64,000 bases of DNA from Selenomonas sp. ND2010 (GCF_000702005.1 NZ_JNKI01000003.1:141536-205535); one strand, 5' to 3'. Positions 37,710-45,855 are shown, numbered from the stretch's first letter. Numbers and translations: made by a program. Notes: generated by a model not told the origin, from the sequence alone.

Positions 37710-38279
37710 ATGATTTACCTGACTCTGTTTTTTGAATTCGCAAAAGTAGCTATTTTCTGTGTAGGGGGAGGATATGCCTCCATGCCACTGATTCAGTCGG
37801 CTGTTGTCGACACCTATCACTGGCTGACACTCGCTGAATTCGTAGATATTTTCACCATTTCTCAGATGACACCGGGACCGATTGGCATCAACGCCGCCAC
37901 CTTTGCTGGCATGAAAATTGCCGGAATCCCCGGCGCCATTTCGGCTACCATCGGCTTTTGTACGCCGTCTTTTATCCTCGGCATCCTGCTGGCAAGACTT
38001 TTTTTCAAATACGGCGATATCGGCCCGATTCGCGGAATCCTGAACGGTCTACGCCCGGCAGTAATCGCCTTGATTGCTGCAGCAGGCATAAGCTTTATCA
38101 TCCTGTCCCTCTGGAACGAAGAAAAACTCCCGGCTGACCTTTCCACTATCGATCCCATCGGCATCGCCATCCTAGTTGGTTCACTGATAGCCGTCCGCCG
38201 AAAAATCGGGGTCATAAAACTGCTGGCAGGCTCCGGGCTTGCTGGTCTTGCACTAGGAATCATAAAACAACTCGTATAA
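37710..38279 (+). CDS. Chromate transporter (CHR) family protein, half-size subunit 2
   Basis: 189 aa, the second half-size CHR protein. Motifs: CVGGGYASMPLIQSAVVD near residue 15, QMTPGPIGINAATFAGMKIAG near 57 and GAISATIGFCTPSF near 80. It starts 12 bp after subunit 1 with AAGGAGG upstream and ends at a strong terminator. The two halves differ enough to be distinct inverse-topology partners, as is typical of paired short CHR proteins. Confidence 0.9.
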   Translation: MIYLTLFFEFAKVAIFCVGGGYASMPLIQSAVVDTYHWLTLAEFVDIFTISQMTPGPIGINAATFAGMKIAGIPGAISATIGFCTPSFILGILLARLFFKYGDIGPIRGILNGLRPAVIALIAAAGISFIILSLWNEEKLPADLSTIDPIGIAILVGSLIAVRRKIGVIKLLAGSGLAGLALGIIKQLV

Positions 38280-38316
38280 AAAAACGGCGCAGATTGTACA
38301 GTCTGCGCCGTTTTTG
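38277..38316. terminator. Bidirectional terminator between CHR and nagA genes
   Basis: 13-bp perfect stem AAAACGGCGCAGA/TCTGCGCCGTTTT with an 8-nt loop and flanking A and T runs. Confidence 0.92.
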
Positions 38317-38319
38317 CCA

Positions 38320-39474
38320 TCAGCAGAATAATTTTCCACCAATAATCGTCTGTTTTATATTCACTTCTTCATCAAAAATGACCACATCTGCCCGTTTGCC
38401 CGGTTCCAGCGAACCAAGCTCTTCATAAAGGTTCAACTCCATAGCTGGCGTCTTCGTTACCATTTCAATAACCTGAGCCAATGGTGCACCAGTATTTTCC
38501 CAGAAAATCTTGATACAACGGTTCATGGTCGCCACACTACCTGCAATCGTGCCATCTTCGAGCGTTGCGAGTTCTCCCTTGACGAACACCTTCTGCCCGC
38601 CAAGCTCGGAGGGGCCGTCCCCAACACCACAAGCTCTTAAAGAATCCGTAATCAAAATGATATTCTTGCCGCCCTTAGCATGATACAAAAGGCGCTGGGC
38701 TGCTGGATGCGAGTGGACATTGTCGGCAATGATTTCACAATTCGCCGTCGAGTCCAACGCCGCACCAACCACACCAGGATTGCGATGGTGGAACGGCGTC
38801 ATGGCATTGTAAAGATGCGTGATATGATGAACGCCATGCTTTGTTACCGCCTCCATCACCGTCTCATAATCTGCGGCTGTATGTCCGATAGAAACCGTAA
38901 TCCCCACTTCTTCACAAAGCTCCACAAAACGGTAGTCCGGCAATTCCTCCGGTGCCAACGTTATGATGCGAACCACATCCTGCCAAGGTTCTACCAACTC
39001 AAAATCAGCGGGACGAATATTGCACTCCGCCTGAGCTCCCTTCTTCGCTGGGCTGATAAAGGGGCCCTCCATATGCGCACCGAGAATCCGAGCACCTTCT
39101 GGCGGCTGCTGCTGATAGTGGCGAATATGCGCAAAGGCTTTCGCCACATCCTCCCAAGCACAAGTCATCGTAGTGGGCAGGAACCCAGTGACACCAGTCT
39201 TAGCCTGCAAGCGGCTCATGCGCGGTAATGCCATTTCCTCATCATCCATGGTGTCCATGCCGTCACAGCCGTGAATATGCACATTGAGGAACCCCGGCGA
39301 AACATAGCCGCCTTTGGCGTCAATCGTTTCCTCAATCGCCATAGCTGCCGCTTCGCTGTCAGAAACGATCCCCTTGATTCGCTCGCCTTCGCAGAGAATG
39401 ACCTTTCCCGTCTGTATTGTAAAATCACCCTGCTCATCCGGCAGAATGCATTTGCCATTGATTATTGCCAGCAT
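38320..39474 (-). CDS. nagA: N-acetylglucosamine-6-phosphate deacetylase
   Basis: It removes acetate from GlcNAc-6-P in amino-sugar catabolism and cell-wall recycling. The amidohydrolase-fold motifs are present: HIHGCDGMDTMD near residue 55, EGPF near 125, IGHTAADYE near 193, THLYNAMTPFHHRNPG near 210 and ITDSLRACG near 267. Length 384 aa is standard. The ATG at 39472-39474 has GGAGG 7 nt upstream and is preferred over a TTG two codons earlier. It follows the radical SAM gene almost without gap (2 bp). nagB is not in the window. Confidence 0.95.
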   Translation of the reverse strand: MLAIINGKCILPDEQGDFTIQTGKVILCEGERIKGIVSDSEAAAMAIEETIDAKGGYVSPGFLNVHIHGCDGMDTMDDEEMALPRMSRLQAKTGVTGFLPTTMTCAWEDVAKAFAHIRHYQQQPPEGARILGAHMEGPFISPAKKGAQAECNIRPADFELVEPWQDVVRIITLAPEELPDYRFVELCEEVGITVSIGHTAADYETVMEAVTKHGVHHITHLYNAMTPFHHRNPGVVGAALDSTANCEIIADNVHSHPAAQRLLYHAKGGKNIILITDSLRACGVGDGPSELGGQKVFVKGELATLEDGTIAGSVATMNRCIKIFWENTGAPLAQVIEMVTKTPAMELNLYEELGSLEPGKRADVVIFDEEVNIKQTIIGGKLFC

Positions 39475-39476
39475 CT

Positions 39477-40718
39477 TCAATCCTCCACATAATGACTAAA
39501 ACTACCGATGACCAGCTGCGGAAATTCTTTATGCAAGGTCTCGATAAAAGTTCGGGTTCCCACCGCTTTCCCCTGCGGTTCCGGCATGATATCCAGGAAC
39601 GCATCTGGGTCGATATTGAGATTGCGCACCTGGATCATCTGAACCGGCAACTCACGGAAGAAATCCTGCCATGCCGCCAATTCTTCCTCCCGGTCATTGA
39701 AGCCCGGGAAGTAAAGGAGATTCAGCGAGACATAGACACCGTGATCCAAGGCATAGCGAATCGACTCTTTGACATTTTCCAGATGATAGCTGGCCCGATA
39801 ATAGGCATCATAGCCCTCATCACGGGCACTAATAATCGAAACCCGCAGCGAATCGAGTCCGGCATCAACGATTTTCTTGACGCCCTCCGTCCAGCCAACA
39901 TTGGAATTCATATTAATCTGCCCCTTGTCGGTCTGTTCACGTATCAACTTAATGCCTGCCGCAATATTATCAGCAGCCAGCGACGGTTCCCCTTCACAGC
40001 CCTGACCAAAACTGATGATACCATCCGGTGCCACCGAAAGATGATATACACCTACCTCAGCAATCTCCTCCGGCGTCGGACGGAATTTGATGCGTTCCTG
40101 CGGCGACGGGCAGCATTCAGCAGGCTGCAGGGAAATACAGCCAAAGCAATTGGCATTGCAGACAGGTGACGTAGGAATGCCACACTCCCAACGACGATAA
40201 AAGAGATTCTGCGCCGTGCAGCAATGCCACTTGAGGCTGCAGCCTCCCACCTGCTCCACAATGCGGTTTCCCGGCAAGTCCTTCTTGGTACGTTTGACCA
40301 GATTCTTCAAGTCTTTCGTATTGTAGTGAATCGGGTCCCATTTATGATTTTCATCGGTATAGACCGCCGCACAATAGAGTTCGTCCTTGTAGACGACAAC
40401 CGCCGTGTACCCGTATAAGGGCAGTCGCTGGGCCTCCTCAGCCCGCTCATAGGCTGGCAGATAAAGTCGGGTATAGCCTGCTGGCAGAATGGCGGCTACC
40501 GCCAGTCCGCTTATTGGCATAACTTCGCCATCCTCCGCACAGCCCACCGCCAAATGGTCCGGTAACAGCATGAGGTCCGCACTCTCCGGCAGCGGTATCA
40601 AATCTTCCGGTTTCAGCAGGATGTTCTCACGCCCCGTGCGGCCCATTCCCTGCATCCCCGGTGCATCCAAAATATTGCCGTCTTCATCAGCATAGACGGC
40701 GGTAATCCTTTCACCCAT
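39477..40718 (-). CDS. Radical SAM protein of unknown substrate
   Basis: 413 aa. The [4Fe-4S]-binding motif CNANCFGC (Cx3Cx2C) is near residue 187. Unusually, it lies after about 180 residues of N-terminal extension, which itself has a Cys-rich part (CSLKWHCC). The SAM-domain features SVAPDGIISFGQGCEGEPSL and SLRVSIISARDE follow. The gene overlaps the pth stop by 8 bp and ends 2 bp before the nagA start, so pth, this gene and nagA are one transcript. I do not recognise the subfamily. Neighbours would allow a role in tRNA or cell-wall metabolism, but the sequence does not decide. Confidence 0.85.
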   Translation of the reverse strand: MGERITAVYADEDGNILDAPGMQGMGRTGRENILLKPEDLIPLPESADLMLLPDHLAVGCAEDGEVMPISGLAVAAILPAGYTRLYLPAYERAEEAQRLPLYGYTAVVVYKDELYCAAVYTDENHKWDPIHYNTKDLKNLVKRTKKDLPGNRIVEQVGGCSLKWHCCTAQNLFYRRWECGIPTSPVCNANCFGCISLQPAECCPSPQERIKFRPTPEEIAEVGVYHLSVAPDGIISFGQGCEGEPSLAADNIAAGIKLIREQTDKGQINMNSNVGWTEGVKKIVDAGLDSLRVSIISARDEGYDAYYRASYHLENVKESIRYALDHGVYVSLNLLYFPGFNDREEELAAWQDFFRELPVQMIQVRNLNIDPDAFLDIMPEPQGKAVGTRTFIETLHKEFPQLVIGSFSHYVED

Positions 40719-41334
40719 TGACTGCTTCTCCCTCCTGTACCTCTTCTGGCTTGACTTTTTTCTTTTTTGCCTTCTTCGGATTATACTGATTCATGGCCTT
40801 ATCCACATCATCCGTTACAATGCATTCCACCGCCGGAACCAAATATTTGATGGCCTCGTCAATTTTCGGCACATCCTCCGGCACAAAGGGTGCCAGTACA
40901 TGGTTGACGACCGTCCAGCCTGGCAGCGGACGACCGATTCCTATACGCACGCGGGCAAAGTGCTCATCTCCCACGTGAGCTAGCACGGATTTGATTCCAT
41001 TATGACCGCCCGCGCTCCCCTTTTTGCGAATGCGGATGGTTCCCGCCGGGATATCCATATCATCATGGACCACGATAAGATCCTCTACATCGAGTTTGTA
41101 GAAATTCATCAGCGGGCCAATCGCCTGTCCACTCTCATTCATATACGTCTGAGGCTTCACCAGCAGAACTTTTTCCACACCAATGCGCGCCTCACCAATC
41201 TTCGCATCGAACTTATCCTTCCAGTCTGTGACCCCCAATTTTTCTGCCAGAGCATCCACAAACATAAAACCAACATTGTGTTTGGTCTTCTCATATTCAC
41301 TGCCTGGATTTCCCAGACCAGCAATTATTTTCAT
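40711..41334 (-). CDS. pth: Peptidyl-tRNA hydrolase
   Basis: It cleaves peptidyl-tRNA released from stalled ribosomes. MKIIAGLGNPGSEYEKTKHNVGFM at the N terminus, in two overlapping blocks, holds the catalytic His (TKHNVG) and Asn10. LVKPQTYMNESG, VVHDDMDIP (catalytic Asp) and GSAGGHNGIKS complete the site. The C-terminal 20 residues are Lys/Glu-rich (KKAKKKKVKPEE), an extra tail. I start at the ATG at 41332-41334; an upstream GTG overlaps the GGAG site. Length 207 aa. Confidence 0.95.
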   Translation of the reverse strand: MKIIAGLGNPGSEYEKTKHNVGFMFVDALAEKLGVTDWKDKFDAKIGEARIGVEKVLLVKPQTYMNESGQAIGPLMNFYKLDVEDLIVVHDDMDIPAGTIRIRKKGSAGGHNGIKSVLAHVGDEHFARVRIGIGRPLPGWTVVNHVLAPFVPEDVPKIDEAIKYLVPAVECIVTDDVDKAMNQYNPKKAKKKKVKPEEVQEGEAVNG

Positions 41335-41429
41335 TATCTTCGTCACTCCATTTCAAAACGGTATTCCTTATTATAACGCCGTTATTCCAATTTCGCCACC
41401 GGCAAAACTTCGCACTTCCACCAATAAAT

Positions 41430-41481
41430 GAAAACGAGAATCCCATCTTGAGCACCGACTCTAAGATGGGATTCCCGTTTT
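41430..41481 (-). terminator. Terminator of uppP
   Basis: Long stem AAAACG(A)GAATCCCATCTT/AAGATGGGATTC(C)CGTTTT with a 13-nt loop, one base from the uppP stop. Confidence 0.88.
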
Positions 41482-41482
41482 A

Positions 41483-42331
41483 TCAGTTATTCGCAGTCGG
41501 ATCGCCGATCATCAACAAATAAGCAATGACCACGATACCGAGGATAATGCGGTACCAACCGAAGGCCTTAAAATCATTGGTCTTGATATAGCTCATCAGG
41601 AATTTAATGGACAAAATCGAGACGATAAACGCAGTGACCATTCCTACCAGCAAAATAACGAGTTCCGAACTACTGAAATCCAAACCGAACTTCACGATCT
41701 TCAAGAGGCTTGCACCGAACATGACCGGAATCGCCAAGAAGAATGTAAACTCTGCGGCTACATAACGGCTCGTACCAAAAATGATACCACCAAGAATCGT
41801 TGAACCGGAACGGCTGGTGCCCGGAATCAACGACAAGACTTGAAACACACCAATAATAAAGGCTGTCTTGTAATCCAATCGCGCCAAATCGTTGATACGC
41901 GGCCGGCGATGCTTGTTGTAATTCTCAACCAGAATGAACATGATACCGTAGAAGATAAGCGATGCCGCTACCACTTGAGCCGTCATGAAATGCTTTTCCA
42001 TATAGTCATTGAACAAGAGTCCAATAACAGCTGCCGGAACGCAGGCAAAAAGGACCTTCTTCCAAAGACTGAACGTTTCCCTCTTCTCTTGCCTCGTCTT
42101 CCACGATGACCAGGGATTGAGTTTCTCGAAATTAAGGGCTACGACTGCCAAAATGGCACCCAACTGGATAACGACCAAGAACATATCCATAAACGATTTA
42201 CTGACATTTAACTGGATGAACTCATCCACCAAAATCATATGTCCCGTACTTGATACCGGCAACCATTCCGTCAAGCCTTCCACCACACCGAGAATGATGG
42301 TCTTCAACAAATCCATTATACTCAAATCCAC
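41483..42331 (-). CDS. uppP: Undecaprenyl-diphosphatase, BacA/UppP type
   Basis: It recycles the undecaprenyl-PP carrier lipid for peptidoglycan and other envelope polymers; members confer bacitracin tolerance. Seen: [21 protein letters not shown] near residue 16 (the (E/Q)xxxE plus PxSSxG motif, in two parts), [10 protein letters not shown] near residue 175, and seven or eight membrane segments. Length 282 aa is normal. The GTG at 42329-42331 has AGGAGG 10 nt upstream. Single gene, divergent from trxA. Confidence 0.95.
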   Translation of the reverse strand: MDLSIMDLLKTIILGVVEGLTEWLPVSSTGHMILVDEFIQLNVSKSFMDMFLVVIQLGAILAVVALNFEKLNPWSSWKTRQEKRETFSLWKKVLFACVPAAVIGLLFNDYMEKHFMTAQVVAASLIFYGIMFILVENYNKHRRPRINDLARLDYKTAFIIGVFQVLSLIPGTSRSGSTILGGIIFGTSRYVAAEFTFFLAIPVMFGASLLKIVKFGLDFSSSELVILLVGMVTAFIVSILSIKFLMSYIKTNDFKAFGWYRIILGIVVIAYLLMIGDPTANN

Positions 42332-42492
42332 TGTAATGCTTCCTCCTAAACATATCTATGCTAAATTTTCAAAGCATGTCCCATTATAGCACAGCCAAGA
42401 AAACTTGTGCATGACTTTCTGCTGAATTCTCTATACTTTTATCCTCTACACGTCATTTGTGTGAGCCAATCACGGAAGTCACTCACTGGGAA

Positions 42493-42501
42493 TGCTATAA
42501 T
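42493..42501 (+). promoter_or_regulatory. Extended -10 promoter of trxA
   Basis: TGCTATAAT, that is a TGn extension joined to a perfect TATAAT at 42496-42501; -35 match is weak. It lies 50 bp before the trxA ATG. Confidence 0.65.
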
Positions 42502-42550
42502 CAAGGCAACAACAAGTCATAAAACGATACGAACGAAAAGGAGGTCCACC

Positions 42551-42859
42551 ATGGATATCATTACCATCACCAAAGATAATTTTCAAGCCGAAGTTATTGA
42601 AGCAAAGGGCACTGTTCTGATTGATTTCTGGGCCAGCTGGTGCGGTCCCTGCCGCATGCTCTCCCCGATTGTTGACCAAGTTGCCGAAGAACATCCCGAC
42701 ATCAAAGTCGGCAAGATAAACGTAGACGAAGAGCCAGAACTGGCATCCCAGTTCGACGTCATGAGTATCCCGATGCTCGTCGTCTTCAAGGATGGACAGA
42801 AAGTAAACGAATCTGTCGGCCTGATCCCCAAAGAAAAAGTTGAGGAGCTGATTCCGTGA
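42551..42859 (+). CDS. trxA: Thioredoxin
   Basis: A small cytoplasmic dithiol reductant of 102 aa. The active site WASWCGPC lies at about residues 25-32, followed by the conserved cis-Pro loop SIPMLVVFKDG near 73. The ATG is preceded by GGAGGTCCACC and is well supported; longer upstream frames lack a ribosome site. It is monocistronic, with an extended -10 promoter and a strong shared terminator, convergent with an OhrR-like regulator. Confidence 0.96.
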   Translation: MDIITITKDNFQAEVIEAKGTVLIDFWASWCGPCRMLSPIVDQVAEEHPDIKVGKINVDEEPELASQFDVMSIPMLVVFKDGQKVNESVGLIPKEKVEELIP

Positions 42860-42867
42860 ATCGGCCA

Positions 42868-42918
42868 TCAAAAAAAGCGGCTTCTGTATTCCCCCGTGGG
42901 TACAGAAGCCGCTTTTTG
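42868..42918. terminator. Bidirectional terminator between trxA and the OhrR-like gene
   Basis: 17-bp perfect stem AAAAAGCGGCTTCTGTA/TACAGAAGCCGCTTTTT with a 12-nt loop. Confidence 0.93.
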
Positions 42919-42921
42919 CAG

Positions 42922-43377
42922 TCATGCCAGCGTATGGATAATCTGATACAGCTGTTCCTTCAATTTTTCAATCTCATCACTAGAGAACAGCTCCCCCTTT
43001 TTATTCACCAAGCATCCCATTTGGTAGGGAACCTTTTCTGCATCCTTCCGCAGCGCTTTTCCCTTCTCGGTAATTGACACCATCAAACCCCGCTCATCCT
43101 GTGGACTCCGATAGCGCTTCAAATAGCCCATGGCCTCCAGTTTCTTCAACACTGGCGTCAACGTCCCAGAATCCAGATAGAGACGCTTGCCAAGGTCACG
43201 CATAATAACTTCCTTCTCCTCCCACAACACCATCATGGTGATGTACTGGGCGTAGGTAAGTCCCAACTCCTTCAAAAACGGATTGTAAGCTGCCACAATT
43301 TTCCTGGCACATGCGTACATCGGAAAGCACAGCTGGTTTTCCAAAAGCAACGGATCAAACTTCTTTTTATCACTCAT
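42922..43377 (-). CDS. MarR-family regulator, OhrR-like
   Basis: 151 aa winged-helix repressor. The N-terminal LLLENQLCFPMYACARK has the Cys in the position of the peroxide-sensing Cys15 of OhrR. The wing DNA-binding part is LYLDSGTLTPVLKKLEAMGY followed by RSPQDERG. The ATG at 43375-43377 has GAGGTG 6 nt upstream; 18 further in-frame upstream residues lack support. OhrR repressors control the organic hydroperoxide reductase Ohr, but no ohr gene is here. Convergent with trxA. It sits at the edge of the AT-rich island. Confidence 0.88.
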   Translation of the reverse strand: MSDKKKFDPLLLENQLCFPMYACARKIVAAYNPFLKELGLTYAQYITMMVLWEEKEVIMRDLGKRLYLDSGTLTPVLKKLEAMGYLKRYRSPQDERGLMVSITEKGKALRKDAEKVPYQMGCLVNKKGELFSSDEIEKLKEQLYQIIHTLA

Positions 43378-43470
43378 ATCTTGCACCTCAATGTTATGGG
43401 TAAATCTTTCTTCTCTACATTTTATCATCATTTCAGCGGAAAAGTGAATATTTTAATTTCCTTGGCGAAA

Positions 43471-43951
43471 TCAAAAAGCCATTGACAATACCGTTCCAAT
43501 AATAGTATGCCCAGTATAGTCCTCACTACCTTGCCCATAAACACTTCCAATATCAGTCCCGAAATACACCTAGCTACTACAATGCGGCAATCGGTTCGCC
43601 ACTTCATTACGTATAAACCAACCGGTCCCTGCCATCAGCGTATATTTCCCGTCGAACCCTCTTACCGTATAACGATTTCCTATGCTTATCCTGTCTACAC
43701 CATAAAGAACCATATCATCCATCGCAAACTGCCCATGAAACGTAAACTTTGTCAAAGTTGAGGTACCACCACACGCGTAGTGGCAAATCCGCGTCCACCC
43801 GTATTCTAGACTCCTCTAAGCGATTCTGCCTATCCTGCGCCTGCAATCGTGAATCTTGCAGGTTGTCATTTGGCGCTGCATCAACAAACTGAACATTTAC
43901 GATATATCCTATGCTACATATAATTCCTATTAATTGTTTTAAGGCTCTCAC
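43471..43951 (-). pseudogene. Remnant of a second TpsB transporter (FhaC/HecB/CdiB type)
   Basis: The start is a GTG at 43949-43951 with GGAG 7 nt upstream, 3 bp behind the previous gene. It gives a signal peptide and the Gln/Arg-rich N terminus typical of these transporters (LQAQDRQNRLEESRIRVD). Around 43760 this runs by frameshift into barrel sequence: KFTFHGQFAMDDMVLYG, ISIGNRYTVRGFDGKYTL and GTGWFIRNEV (loop-6 VRGF motif). A TAG at 43570-43572 interrupts it. The same frame then continues with VYFGTDIGSVYGQGSEDYTG to a TGA at 43471. The POTRA domains and most of the barrel (several hundred codons) are deleted. It cannot be functional. It belongs to another TpsB branch than the intact gene at 22.2-23.9 kb. 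Confidence 0.88.
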
Positions 43952-43954
43952 TTT

Positions 43955-44314
43955 TTACTCCATTTTCCTTCTATTAATAACTTTATTTATTTCAACTTTC
44001 CATTCTGATAACACAAGCAAAAACGAATTTTCACCGACTATAATATATTGTTTTTGATTTTCATCATAAATTGCTTTTTTCCATTCTTTCATAGTTTCTA
44101 AAAAAAGATTGTTCTTATTGTATAAATATACACCAGGTTCTATATTTAGCTTTATTTTCTTTTCAAAGAAACCTGATATATATCCAAAACTTATATCATA
44201 GATTATTTCATCACCTATCATTTTTACATTCAGCCCAGTATCATCTCGATCAAATTCATTCAATTGAATTTGTAACTTATACTTTCCCTTTATTACACTA
44301 ACAAGTTTTTTCAT
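43955..44314 (-). CDS. Small protein of an immunity-like gene pair, function unknown
   Basis: 119 aa, AT-rich codon use unlike the flanking core genes. No signal peptide or membrane segment. The C-terminal half (GVYLYNKNNLFLETM, then ENSFLLVLSEWKVEI) resembles the corresponding part of the next upstream gene (GVFYTTYNES, ESAFLVVTENYFIEI), so the two look like distant paralogues. It lies directly before the TpsB pseudogene, with 3 bp between. In CDI-type loci this position belongs to immunity genes. The role is inferred from context; no family is recognised. Confidence 0.65.
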   Translation of the reverse strand: MKKLVSVIKGKYKLQIQLNEFDRDDTGLNVKMIGDEIIYDISFGYISGFFEKKIKLNIEPGVYLYNKNNLFLETMKEWKKAIYDENQKQYIIVGENSFLLVLSEWKVEINKVINRRKME

Positions 44315-44396
44315 ACTAACACCATTTTACTATTTATTATTTCTTTAAAGGCATCATCATAAGACAAAATGTATACGCACAAAAATCACTCCACCA

Positions 44397-44792
44397 TCAC
44401 ATACGTTCACACCACTCCCAATTGTCTGCTGTAATTTCAATAAAATAATTTTCTGTAACAACTAAAAATGCACTTTCCCCATTATATTTTTTTACACTAT
44501 ATAATATATTGTTAAAATCTTCTTGGTAATAATATCTAAACGACTCATTGTATGTAGTATAAAAAACCCCAAATCTATCAACAACAATATATTCACTAAC
44601 ATTCTCAAAGTAAAAATATACAGCTTTTTCTTCACCTTCTACTATCACTTTCAATCCGTTCTCTTTAGTCATCAATTCAACAACATTTTGTTCTAACCCA
44701 ATCATCGGAGAAAGTATTGCTTTTATTTCACCTCTTAACACTTCATTTTTTATATCTATATTTATATCCTTTCTTTCCCTTTTGTATTTCAA
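44397..44792 (-). CDS. Immunity-like small acidic protein
   Basis: 131 aa if read from the TTG at 44790-44792, which has AGGAGG (44801-44806) eight nt upstream. A GTG at 44739-44741 is the alternative if that AGGAGG is only part of the toxin-tail frame. The protein is acidic and aromatic-rich, without signal peptide, as usual for immunity proteins. Its start overlaps the tail of a probable toxin frame ending at 44743, the typical toxin-immunity arrangement. It is a paralogue-like match to the 119-aa protein downstream. Specific toxin unknown. Confidence 0.62.
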   Translation of the reverse strand: MKYKRERKDINIDIKNEVLRGEIKAILSPMIGLEQNVVELMTKENGLKVIVEGEEKAVYFYFENVSEYIVVDRFGVFYTTYNESFRYYYQEDFNNILYSVKKYNGESAFLVVTENYFIEITADNWEWCERM

Positions 44793-44853
44793 TTGTAGTA
44801 CCTCCTGTCTTGCTACCTTCTCCAATCGTTACATGATCTACTTCACCTAATGG
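44743..44853 (-). pseudogene. C-terminal tail of a probable toxin module
   Basis: 36 codons without start codon, in a different frame from the overlapping gene: it reads GEVDHVTIGEGSKTGG, then TTIEIQKGKKGYKYRYKK and a TGA. The Gly/Lys/Tyr-rich ending directly at an immunity-like gene is what polymorphic toxin C termini look like. The rest of the toxin is absent. Identification is by composition and position. Confidence 0.55.
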
Positions 44854-44862
44854 TCAACGACA

Positions 44863-45075
44863 TTACTGTTCCGAACCCATCGTACTCAAAACGTCATTAC
44901 ACCACCATAATCGCTTATCCAAAAAACATATCCCAATTCCAATAAACACAAGAGGCAAATCAACACACACAAAATCCATATATATCCAATTATTCTTCTT
45001 TCTACTCTTCTGTACAGTTTTTTCTTTTGACGGCATATCATCAAAATTACCATTTTTTATATTTCTCTCCAACAT
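44863..45075 (-). CDS. Small membrane protein, unknown
   Basis: 70 aa: a basic N-terminal half (PSKEKTVQKSRKKNN) followed by one membrane segment (MDFVCVDLPLVFIGIGICFL) and a short tail. The ATG at 45073-45075 has no strong ribosome site, though TTGGAGAG follows it. AT-rich. Not recognised. It may be a real orphan gene or chance coding between two toxin/immunity remnants. Confidence 0.4.
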   Translation of the reverse strand: MLERNIKNGNFDDMPSKEKTVQKSRKKNNWIYMDFVCVDLPLVFIGIGICFLDKRLWWCNDVLSTMGSEQ

Positions 45076-45161
45076 CTTGTATTACTTTAATTTTGTAACA
45101 TTCCATACCTCCCCCCGCCCATAACAAAAGCAATAATATGAACGAACTAATATTTTTTTCA

Positions 45162-45314
45162 TCAATAAAATTGGCAACATATTATTAATAATATATTCGT
45201 TGCCCACGTTGCATCCCATCCGTAAATGCACGTAACCAAATCATTTAACACTGGATTTAATGAATTTCCATAACGTGATGGATCTGTTAATTCATCCCAT
45301 GCTCCCTTAAATAA
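45162..45314 (-). pseudogene. Coding remnant, probably of a toxin or exoprotein module
   Basis: 50 codons bounded by stops and without a start codon: GAWDELTDPSRYGNSLNPVL, then NDLVTCIYGWDATWATN and a hydrophobic end. It overlaps the 3' end of the gene at 45287 in another frame. The composition is protein-like and unlike random AT-rich sequence. I read it as a leftover fragment of a larger gene in the same island; the family is not recognised. Confidence 0.45.
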
Positions 45315-45667
45315 TCAGATATAATATTCCCTCTTATAAGTTTATCAAAAATATACTTATCACTCATCCATATTTCGACATAAGATGAATCTGAAATTCG
45401 CAAATGCATAACTTCCATTCCATCCTTACAATATGCATACATATCCAATTGTATTACATAGCACACTGTCTTTATTCTTTTAAATAAGTCACCATTTTCA
45501 TATATTTTTTCCTCTAACAATTCTGAAAAATCATTTTCTTTTTTCAATATTTCACTATAATTTATCATCCAATGTAATTCTTTTTCTTCTTGTAATCCAT
45601 TTAATAGGTTGTATAAATACTCTCCCCATTCATTTGGTATTTCTAATTCTATGTATTTTTCATTCAT
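45287..45667 (-). CDS. Immunity-like small acidic protein
   Basis: 126 aa from the ATG at 45665-45667 (GAGG eight nt upstream), which begins 1 bp after the stop of a probable toxin tail. It is acidic, cytoplasmic and aromatic-rich (IPNEWGEYLYNLLNGLQEE, YVIQLDMYAYCKDGMEV). In-frame sequence further upstream to 45721 is really the other-frame toxin tail and was left out. I recognise no named family. Tight coupling to the preceding toxin-like frame supports an immunity role. Confidence 0.65.
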   Translation of the reverse strand: MNEKYIELEIPNEWGEYLYNLLNGLQEEKELHWMINYSEILKKENDFSELLEEKIYENGDLFKRIKTVCYVIQLDMYAYCKDGMEVMHLRISDSSYVEIWMSDKYIFDKLIRGNIISDYLREHGMN

Positions 45668-45668
45668 G

Positions 45669-45836
45669 TTATTTACCTCTTCTCGGCACACCATTTTCAT
45701 CCCATTCCCACTTATGCTCATGTGGAACTTTTGAGTTAGTGACAGTCAAATTTATATTGTCATAATTCGATAAAAACAATGTGAATTCCTCAAAAAATTT
45801 TCTCTCTCCATAAAAATACGCATTACCAACAGTCAT
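45669..45836 (-). pseudogene. C-terminal tail of a probable toxin module
   Basis: 55 codons from an ATG at 45834-45836 that has no convincing ribosome site: MTVGNAYFYGERKFFEEF, then SNYDNINLTVTNSKV and PHEHKWEWDENGVPRRGK, stop TAA at 45669. The ending is typical of polymorphic-toxin C termini, and an immunity-like gene starts 1 bp later. The upstream part would run into the 3' end of the TPM gene, so the N-terminal part has been lost by deletion. Confidence 0.58.
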
Positions 45837-45855
45837 CCACTTTGGTAATGCGTAT
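45812..45855 (-). terminator. Terminator of the ydjI/G/H-like operon
   Basis: 12-bp perfect stem ATACGCATTACC/GGTAATGCGTAT, 16-nt loop, then TTTTT on the minus strand, 2 bp after the TPM-gene stop. It overlaps the first codons of the toxin-tail frame. Confidence 0.85.

Noticed and set aside
44315..44396. 24-codon open frame ending in GTATGA before the 119-aa gene
   Set aside because: Bounded by stops, no start codon with ribosome site, composition not decisive; could be chance.
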